Assembly (NCBI GenBank): GCA_023078555.1 | Contig: CM041196.1 | Location: 12,294,985-12,358,984 of the forward strand | Reading direction: 5' to 3' | Length of the DNA: 64,000 nt | Origin: Ulva prolifera | Lineage: Eukaryota; Chlorophyta; Ulvophyceae; Ulvales; Ulvaceae | Shown here: positions 11,161 through 19,900 of the stretch, piece by piece | Layout: each line of letters starts with the position of its first letter | Numbering within the stretch: position 1 is the stretch's first letter | Notes under the pieces: model-generated | Seen by the model: the letters and a program-made list of their open reading frames with translations, nothing else | Told to the model about the DNA's origin: nothing | Database searches by the model: none | Translations under genes and position numbers: made by a program

Positions 11161-12327
11161 GTTACAAGGACAAAGGCAGCAAGGCGGGCAGCACCGCGAA
11201 AGAAGCAAACAGACGAAGCAAGCACCCGGACACCCACACATGCGACACCCACCACGCCCAGAAAACCCCTCACCGGCGCAACAAACGACACAGACCCGCA
11301 GACCGCCAAGCACACACCCGCACACCCATATACGCACGCACAGACCCCACGGCACACACTCAACAACACAACCACCAACACCACAACGCCCGCCGCCGTA
11401 CAACAGGGCCACGCCCACCACACTGCTGCCTGAGGCCGCCCATACTCAGTATGCCAGGCTGGCCGCCCGATTGCCGGGGGCCGCCCTAGCCCCAAACCCC
11501 ACCCCCAACCCCCCGAGCCACAGCACACCACGCCAGCGCGGCACACCGCCGCGCAGCCCCGCCGGCCCACGCCGCACCGCACCCAGGACCACGCATCGCT
11601 CAAGCCGTCTCCGCAGTCCCTGCACATGCCAACGAAGGCATCCCACACGCCCATCGGACCCGGCCTAGCTGGAGTCAGAGGCCATCGGTTGGTGGCGTCA
11701 AGCGGGCGAGGCTCCCAAGGGGCACCCCACCGCTCAGGCCAGATGGCCTGTAAGCGGCGAGAGGTCATCAGACGGGACTGTGAGTCCCGCCATAACTGCC
11801 TTGCCTGCGTGACGTGCCATCAGCGGAGCTGCGGCGCGCACCTGGCGCGCCACTGCACGACAGAGCGTCGTCGAGACATCGCGCATTGCGTTCTCCAGGA
11901 ATTGCCGCCGAGAGGCCGCGCCGGACCCTGCAGCCACATCAACAAGCCTGTTGAGGAATGCAAAGGCGGCCGGGCCAACACGGCCGTACGTCTCATGCGA
12001 CAGCGGGACCTGCGTGAACGCGCCCGCACCGGCCCGGCCGTACTTTTCGCGTTTGCGCCGGTCGGCGGCCTCTGCCGAGGCACCGTCGTAGAGCGCCGCG
12101 GCGCTGACGTTCGAGGAAGCCAGCGGGTGGGTGACGCACACGTCGCCGATGACCGGCGCGCCCGGGAAGAACGCGAGGATGTCACCCCGCTGTGGGGGTC
12201 TGCGGGACCGGGGCACAACCGGCGACGGGGCAGCTGGTGGCCGGACCGACTGCTGTGGCGCTTGCGGCACCGCCTGCGCAGTGCGGGGGGCGGCCGCACC
12301 AGCGCGGGCGTCGGCGCCAGTCGCCGT
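11161..12327 (-). mobile_element. 5'-truncated LINE (non-LTR retrotransposon), minus strand
   Basis: The element is flanked by a 19-bp target-site duplication: 'tgtgaaattggtggtgtgt' at 11,142-11,160 and the same with two mismatches at 12,328-12,346. On the minus strand its 3' terminus reads ...ttgtccttgtaac and is shared with the fragment at 35,961-36,240, defining the family's 3' end. It contains the C-terminal part of the ORF (11,734-12,327) and a roughly 570-bp GT-rich 3' UTR on the minus strand (11,161-11,733). Unit B at about 29,362 shows the corresponding site without it. Unit C keeps an internal piece at 60,531-60,750, so insertion preceded at least one duplication. Confidence 0.8.
11734..12327 (-). 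CDS. C-terminal fragment of LINE ORF (post-RT nuclease-like domain)
   Basis: About 197 residues remain, open from the truncation point to a stop at 11,734. After a Pro/Ala-rich linker comes GDILAFFPGAPVIGDVCVTH, then Ala-rich helices with a KREKYGR box, then QVPLSHETYGRVG and FLNRLVDVA. This D...K...ETxGRxG pattern is what I know from the C-terminal region after reverse transcriptase in algal LINEs, resembling a restriction-like nuclease fold. The RT itself is absent through 5' truncation. The frame has no internal stop, suggesting a relatively young insertion. The same passage, GDILAFFPGAPVIG, recurs in the fragment near 60,600. Confidence 0.65.
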   Translation of the reverse strand, partial: TATGADARAGAAAPRTAQAVPQAPQQSVRPPAAPSPVVPRSRRPPQRGDILAFFPGAPVIGDVCVTHPLASSNVSAAALYDGASAEAADRRKREKYGRAGAGAFTQVPLSHETYGRVGPAAFAFLNRLVDVAAGSGAASRRQFLENAMRDVSTTLCRAVARQVRAAAPLMARHAGKAVMAGLTVPSDDLSPLTGHLA

Positions 12328-12346
12328 TGTGAAATAAGTGGTGTGT

Positions 12347-13816
12347 ACATCTTTGTTATAACTATAGGCTGGCACCACAAAAGGTCCAATGACTGGCGCT
12401 GCATAGACAACTGGTGACAGACAATAGACAACTGGTGACAGCCACGTGGTGATATTTTCTGACATCCGAACGCGTGGCTGCACTGAATGCTCGTGAGCGT
12501 CACACGCAATGGCGTGCCACTCACGAGTGGTAGACTGACAGCACTATCAGCGTGCAAGCCTCAGAGGCACAAATTCAGCGAACTGTGCATGCTTTGATAG
12601 CTCCCTTGTAAGAAAGCTTAACAGGCGCATCACGCATTGCATGTTCGATCTCAGGGTATGACTGCTAGCACTCAGAAGCTTGCTCTGCGCGGGGGAGCAC
12701 AGAAGTGCTGCACTGCTGGTTCAGTATCCCTGAGATGCAGTCGATGCATGACTAGTATTTCAGTGGAAGTCCGACCGGAGATTCAGTTGGAGATTCGGTA
12801 AAAGTCTGACTGGAACTGCCATTGCGGTGCCACCACCAGGCCTAGGTGCCTGCTCATGACCCCTGATCAGGGGTAAGCAGTTCCTCGACTCAAGGAACTC
12901 AGAGCCAACTATGTGCATCACCATGACTTCAGGCTTGTAACACACACAGCACTGGAGTGCTGTGCCCGGCACATTCATTCGCAGTGGACATGCTGTGCCA
13001 CCGCGGTCACTTGCAAGGATAGCCATCCATGGGCGACTTGCGTCGTTTCATCCTCCAGGTGGGAGACTCCATTGACCCTCTGGGCTGTTGTGAGTTGAAT
13101 TGGTGACCTCACACTCATCGTCGCGCGTGCAAGCGCGGCAAAGGATCGCAAACTTATCCAGCGCGGCGCCGGCCACTGTTCACACCGTCTAAGACCCGCA
13201 ACGGCCGCACCTACTGCTGCTGTGCTACATGCGTCCGGTGTGCCAGCGAGCTTGACTGAAGATCGTCAGTTTAAGAGCACGGATTGCGCGTTTCCCGCTG
13301 ACGCCATCGCCGTGGGGCCTTGCATTGAATATCATCCGAGGTGCGACGCAACTGCGCATCAAACTCACGTGCGTCTGGTGGCCTCACCTGTCTGGAGATC
13401 TCGAGTGTTCGAGGTGGTCCCAACAGCATGCCGCGGCTCAAATCCTTGCGGGCTCTCGCATTCGTGGAAGCCTATTATTGCATGGCTGATAAGCGGCCAG
13501 ACGTGTACCAGTTACAAAAGAGCGAACGGGTGAAAACAAACACTGAAACCGAATCTCATCCGAATCAACAACGTGTACCAGTGAGTATCCGCCTGCGGGT
13601 TACAAAAGAGTGAACCGCCTGCGGGTGCATCCGAGTCCGGCGGTTTCTTGAGGAGCTCGTGCCGACACGCCAAGCGAATAAACTGCTGACACAGCGGAAC
13701 ATCTGTACTCTTTTCAAACCTGAAGAGCTTCTGTCATCAATTCAGCGTCTGCGCGCTGCCTGGGCGTGGCACCGACTCGCCGAGTTCAACACGCAGCTCG
13801 GATTACGCCGTGGGTC
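12347..13816 (+). repeat. 5' flank of gene 1, shared with genes 2 and 3
   Basis: Homologous to 31,081-32,722 and 60,765-62,645, with a roughly 350-bp gap relative to unit C near 12,985. It presumably contains the promoter and 5' UTR, but no clear TATA box or initiator stood out. Short open frames in it are not frame-conserved between the three copies. A 59-bp micro-insertion sits at 13,512-13,570. Confidence 0.6.
13512..13570 (-). mobile_element. 59-bp LINE/SINE-tail insertion with 11-bp TSD
   Basis: The insertion is bracketed by 'acgtgtaccag' at 13,501-13,511 and 13,571-13,581. The paralogous site in unit C (62,371-62,380) has a single 'acgtgtaccg' and no insert. Read on the minus strand it ends in ...cactcttttgtaac, like the insertions at 61,296 and 62,841. 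It is a severely 5'-truncated retroposed tail. Confidence 0.75.
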
Positions 13817-13956
13817 ATGGAGGTTGCAGTCACCGTTGAACCCGGCATGCTAGCAATGACTGGAGCTGAAAGTATCGTGACGAGCATCATCAGTGAAGTA
13901 CGGGCCCTGTATAAGATGTATCGGAGTCGAGACAAAGCTCTGAAGAGCTTCGCACT
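13817..13956 (+). CDS. Gene 1 exon 1 (helix 1 of the N-terminal bundle)
   Basis: 46 codons plus 2 nt. The ATG at 13,817 lies in 'gggtcATGG', identical in all three copies, and is the first ATG of the frame. It carries the hydrophobic/basic helix ending KSFAL. The donor GTACGC corresponds to GTGCGC in genes 2 and 3. Confidence 0.75.
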
Positions 13957-16900
13957 GTACGCTTCCATGGAATGGCCACGACATCTGTTCATCGTGCACA
14001 CTGCATTCCCAAGAACTGTCTGGGAGCCCTGGCGGAGTGTGCTAATACCATAATGCGGCAGCGTTTCGTCGACGCGGATCCGGGGCCGAGGCATTAGTAT
14101 TCAGTGTGCCCGTCCACGTCGCTAGGCGTGCTCCGGTTTGCAGGCAACTTTGGCCTGTTCATGAACAACTTCAGTGTAGCTGATTATAAGTTGTGCAGGG
14201 GGGGGCCACCTTGCCAAAGCAAAGGTTCATCAGCTCAGTGGCGTATTCTGGCTCTTGCAGGGCCCCGGGTTGCATGTGCACGATGTTTGGTTGGTGTGGT
14301 CCATGTGTGGTTCAGTGCACCTCCAAAACAGTCCCAAAAGTAACATTTCCGGTTCTCAGCTGAGTGCTAGATATTCTTAAGGGGTTCTGTCAATTCTGAT
14401 GTGGTGACCGAGGTCCATGTATATAAATATTTTCAGGTCCATCCAGACGTATCAGGCTGGTCATGCATGCAGGTTCATGAGCAACGTCGCGCATATCCTC
14501 GAAGGCGTCAAGGGCAGTGTCCCGCAGCACGCGGAGCCGGTGGCCCGCGAGCTTGCGGCACTGGTGGCCACGGCAAAATCCAAATGCGCAAAGTATGCAG
14601 ACAGAAACGCATGCTCCAGCATAATTCACCTTCGCAGCGAGGCGGTGCGGTTGAATGCACATCTTCCTGTCATAGATGCGTGCATGTGTGTGTTTCACGC
14701 CACATGTAGTGATGAACAATCGGGTTGCTGAGCGTTTGGGCACGTGGCCAATGGAGTCCCGCAGGGTATGACCCCGTGTCCCCATAGCATTGTACATGGT
14801 GCTCTACATGAACCCAGTGACTGTCTTCAGGAACGCCTTCAGTCCATCATGCAAGGCATCCAGCAGCTAATCCCGCTCCTCACTGTCTCAGTCGCCTCCG
14901 CCGCCAATGTTTCTGCCGCCGTTGCCGACCTCCAGAGCCGCGCCGCCTCCCTGGAGGCCTCCTCCGCGGAGGCCGCCGCACACCTCGGCCACCTGGGGGC
15001 CACCGTCACAGCTCTGGCGGCCTCCGCTGCCACCTCGGCTCAGATCGAGGAGTGCATGGACACCCTGAAGGCCAGCCAGATGCAGCTTGGCGAGACCAAC
15101 ACTGGGCTGCATGCGGTACTGGAGGGGACTGCAGACCTGCAACAGCAGCTGGCTGCCGGCGTGGACAGCATCGTGGAGTCCGTGGACATGCTGCAGGACA
15201 AATTCGAATCGTTCTCCCAGCGCATGCTGACAATGCAAGAGGAGATGAGCGGCAAAGTTGACTTAATATTGCGGCTCTTGTCAAGCTCCTGCGGCGTGGC
15301 GGCCAGCGACGCGCAGTCCATGCAGCCGGGCCGCGTCTGGTCGGTGCGGCACCAGAAGTGTCGATGTAGCCTGTTTTTGTAGCTACACTGCCTGAAAATA
15401 CACAGGCGTAACCCAGCCGTGTCGGCTGCCGCTACCGTGCAGGGACTGCTAGGTGCCACAGTCTCTGCTGAATGCATTAATCAATGTTGCGCTGCAACAG
15501 CCAACCTCGCATGGCATGACAGTCAAGACGCAGTGTTGGCAATGCACTGTTCTGAGCCCGATCTAGAAATCTTACACCAGAGTTTGACGCTTCCTTGTGA
15601 TATTGTGTCCACATGTTGAACGAAGAAGCGATTCACTCTAACGTTGTGCGACGCCCCAGGTGCGTGGGCCGCACATATACAGCGGTACTAGCACACGGGG
15701 AGGGGAAAAAAAAGCCAGTTTCCTTAAGGACATAGGACACGCAACTGCAGACAGGAACAGCACGCCCTGGCCTTCTCGGCGAGGGTGGCTCGTGGCTCGT
15801 TTCTGTGCCCTACCAATCCAGGTGGGGCAACGTGAATTCATCACGAGGCATTTCCAGTGGCAGTAGCTGAGGCGGAGATCAGGCTGCGAGCTTTGCAGGT
15901 CATCGGCCAAGTGATCGAAGCGGGCGACGAGATCGAGGTGCCGGACAGCGACCAGCCGAAGGAATGGGCTGAAGCAATCAGGCAAGCGATCGCCTCGGGA
16001 AAACTCGCCATCTCGTCGTGTGTCGTGCTGGGTGTACCCCTCATGCCAGCGGGACCTCTGCGGCCCGTCACGCTGCCGTGCTGCAGCTTTGTGGTGTCCC
16101 GCGCCGGAGCGCAGCAGATGCAGGCGGCCGGCAAGTGCCAGGTGTGCAAAGCGCCACTGGCAGCCAACGCTCAGCTGCCGTGGAATGAGGCTGTTGCAGC
16201 AGCCGTGCAAGCTGAGAGCAACGGCTTTGAGCCGCGGGTCTTGAAGCGCGAAGATGTGATAATCGATGCCAGCGGACAGAACAAGATCGGCTCGGGAGGA
16301 GAGGGGACTGTGGTGAAGGGCACACTGCGAGGAGGCAGGGCGGTGGCCGTGAAGCAGCTGCCGCTGCCGGCGGTGGTGGGGGCGACGGAGGCATCAGGGA
16401 TGAAGCAGGTGGTCTCAGCTTCGTACGTCGCGGGGGTGGCGAGCCCGTATGTTTGCAAGCTGCATGGCTCCTGCTGGACGGACTCGGAGCTGTGGTGCGT
16501 CCGCTTCTGCAGCGGGCTTGTGTTGGTGTGTGTGGGTGTGGAAGCCAAGGGTCAGGCTAATATTTCTCACTCTGCACGTGCCCATGTGCCATTCTCAGCT
16601 GATCACAAGTTTCTGTGAACAAATTGTCCGAGATGCACCATTTGGCCCTGCACGTGACCACTTCCGTCAACACATGTTTCATGCACTGCAGGCTCGTCAT
16701 GGAGCTCTGTGATGGCAGCCTGGCTGACCTCGTGCCCCGGGTCAGGCACGAACGTGACATTCCGGGCCTGCCCCCTGTGGACACGGTCGCCCTCGGTCTC
16801 ATGCTGTGCTCCGCGCTGGACGCTGTGCACCACAGGGCGCGCTGCCTGCACCTGGATATCACCCCCGGCAATGTCCTGCTGACGGCTCCGACCGGGTCTG

Positions 16901-19900
16901 GCGAGGCGGGTGACGAGGCGCGCGGTGTGAGGCTGTCCGACTTTGGGCTGTCGAAGCACCTCCCGTCCTGCGTGCTCTCTTCTCTGAAGACAAACGGGCC
17001 GCATTCGGTCGTGCATGGAGTGGCCAAGGGCACGCCGGGGTACGCGCCCATGGAGCAGCTGCAGCGCAAAGCGCAGCGTCGCAGCGACGTCTACAGCCTG
17101 GGCGCGACCCTGCTGTACGCGGCCACAGGGGCGCACCCGTTCGGGGGGGAATCGCGGGATGTCATACATTTCCAGCTGATGTCAGGTGCGCTGAACTCCT
17201 TGTGGGGACCATGTTCTGTTGATTCAACTGCTGACCAGCGGGCTGGCTCAGAACCGACTTGAAAGCGTGCTGCTGATCAGCGCAGTACACATAGCTGCTT
17301 ACTAGTTCCACAACTGCTGTGACCCGATACATATTTACCGTCCGCATGCCCACTGTCATGGTCAACACAATCCTTGAGTGCTTATGGAGTGGAGAGGGTG
17401 TCGCCCATGCATGCGCTGAGGTTGGCTGCGCTGTAGCACCTCAGCCTGTTGCAGATGGGGTACTCTAGAGCTCCCAAGCGTGTGATTGTGTGGCGAGCAG
17501 CTGTGTCCAGAGTGCATGATCATGGAATATCGCTGCAGCCACCACAATCGTACTCTAGAGATCTGTCTCGTCAAGACGACCTTGAGTTGCGCTGTGAATG
17601 TTGCCTTGAGGTGATTTCCAGGTGGTTTGGCCCAAAGTCACATTTTCATTCAATGTTGCCCATGTTCTTAGAGCGACTTCAGGATAAAATACATTCAACA
17701 AGATCCTGTAGACTGTGCTCTGGGCGCCTGCAAGGCCCGTGAGATCGTTCATGTGTGTGTAACGATCATGTGTGATCGTTGGTGTCCGCTGCAGGCAACC
17801 CGATGCCGGTCCCCGATCACGTCGAGCCTGCGGCTCTGAAGGACCTCATCACGTCGATGACAGCTGTCGAGGCAGGCGCCAGGCCGGCCCTCGCAGAGGT
17901 GCAGCAGCGCCTTCAGGCCATTTACAGTGCTCTGTTGGCGGAGGGCGCGGCGACCTGCTTCATTGCACCACCCGGCCACATGCCGGCCATCAAGGCTCCA
18001 GGACGCCACACTGCTGACAGAAACGCTGGACTTGACAGTTCTAACAAGGCCAAGCAGAAGACTGCCAACGTTGATGCGCCTGTGGACTCGATGAGGTCTC
18101 TAGCCCTCCAGTCTGCCCCAGAGTCGGACGCGGTGGCATACGTTCACACAACCAACAGCCTGCGCACCACACAACCAGCCCGGTCAAGTGGCGGTCACGA
18201 GGTGTGTCCTTGCACGTGCCGTCGTCACAGAGCGGAGTCTGTGCTGGACATGCGCAACCCAGTACAAGGAGCAAATGTCCATAAAACTATGGGCTGTCTG
18301 GGATACTCACGGCGGTCGCTGCTTTGCGCTGCGGTTCTACACGGGATTTGGCTGGCTACTCAACCCCTGTGATTTGAGATTAGATCTGTGCCTGCAGCCG
18401 ATTCTTTCGTAGGGGCTTGTACATGCGAGCACGCGGGTATGTTACGTTTGTCGCGTTAACGCCGAGCACATGGACACAGTCTAGACCCTAGGGAAGATCT
18501 TCCACCACCAATGTGCCCTCTCCGGGTGCCTCCAGCGCAGGGCAAGCACCTTCACAGGCAAACCAATGTTCAATCTGCTTTTGCAGGATGTGAGTGGGAT
18601 CCACACCGTGGAGGACTTGCTTTCACGCCTTCATGCCGGCGCCCCCGACCGCGTCTTCGACTTCGGCGGCCGCACGCTGCACCTCACCTCCAGCTGGAAG
18701 GCTGCTTCAGACATGTACACTTCATCATGGTGGGATGGTCACTTGTCTGCCTGTGCGCAAATGAACCAAGGTGGTGGTGTCGTCTCCAACGTGACGCTGG
18801 CGCTGGGCGGTATTCATCGCGCGGTGTCCCTCTGCGATTCAAGTCGGGTTGAGTTCCAGAACGTCACATTCCAGGGTAAGATCATCTGATAGCAGCCGTC
18901 TTGAGCAGCCGCGGGTCTACATGCCACGGTGCCTTGCGCATGTATTGGCTCTGCACGTGTAATTATTATGAGTTCACTGCAATTGACGACCTGCGTCCAG
19001 GTGGCCTCGTAAGATCGGCATTCGAAAGCTGAGCCCATGTGCATGAATCGTGCTTCCCACAACACCACCACGTCTGTCCGGATGGCACGTCATCCAATGC
19101 ACATGACGATCCACAAGCACGCCCGACATGAATGTGTGTGTCTGTGTGTGGTACTTCCCGGACCGGGCGCTGTCCGCAGGCACACAGTTTTCCCTGTCCG
19201 CTCACAGCCCTGTCCGCTCACATCCTTCACGGGCACCACTGATCGCCTGTCTCTGTGCAGGGGGATGGCTCATTTGCGCAGGCAAGCATTGCCATGTTGA
19301 GCTCAGAGATAGCAAGTTTCAAGGCAGCGGGATTGTTGCAGTGTTGGGCGCCACGGTGCACCTCCACGGCGGGCGGCTGCAGGCCCAGCGGACTTATGGC
19401 GACGATGAGGATGTCCAGTGTTATGTGAAGGATGAGGGCACCACCGTGCACGCCACTGGCACTACAATCGATGGCGTCATTAGCGTAGGTGGTGGCGCCG
19501 CCTTCACCGGCGACCGCGTGCATGTCCGGCTTGGAGACGGGGACACCTGCGGCATTTATGCCACTGGCAAGGGCAGCCAGGTCACCTTGAAGTTCTCTGA
19601 TGTGACCGCCGCCTCGGGCGTTACCCAGGCATGGTGCGTAGGTGTGCGCGCGGAGAGTGGGGCCGTGGTCGACATGACCAGGTGCACAGTGGAGCTTTGG
19701 CGGGGCGTTGCAGTTGCAATTGTTGCGGGGGCCCGCGCCCGTCTCTACGACTGCTTGATAAGTGCTGTGGAGGACGGGCTGTTGATTAAGGGGGCGGAAA
19801 CGGCGGTCAAGGCGGTGGGGTGCACCTTCCGTGGCGACACAGCGGCTGTGGCGTCCGCAACCGACGTTGTCACGGACAACGTCTCACTCGACCGATGCAA

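Noticed and set aside
11100-11768. Pro/Thr/His-rich frames on both strands over 11.1-11.7 kb
   Set aside because: Low-complexity 3' UTR of the LINE; composition alone keeps the frames open.
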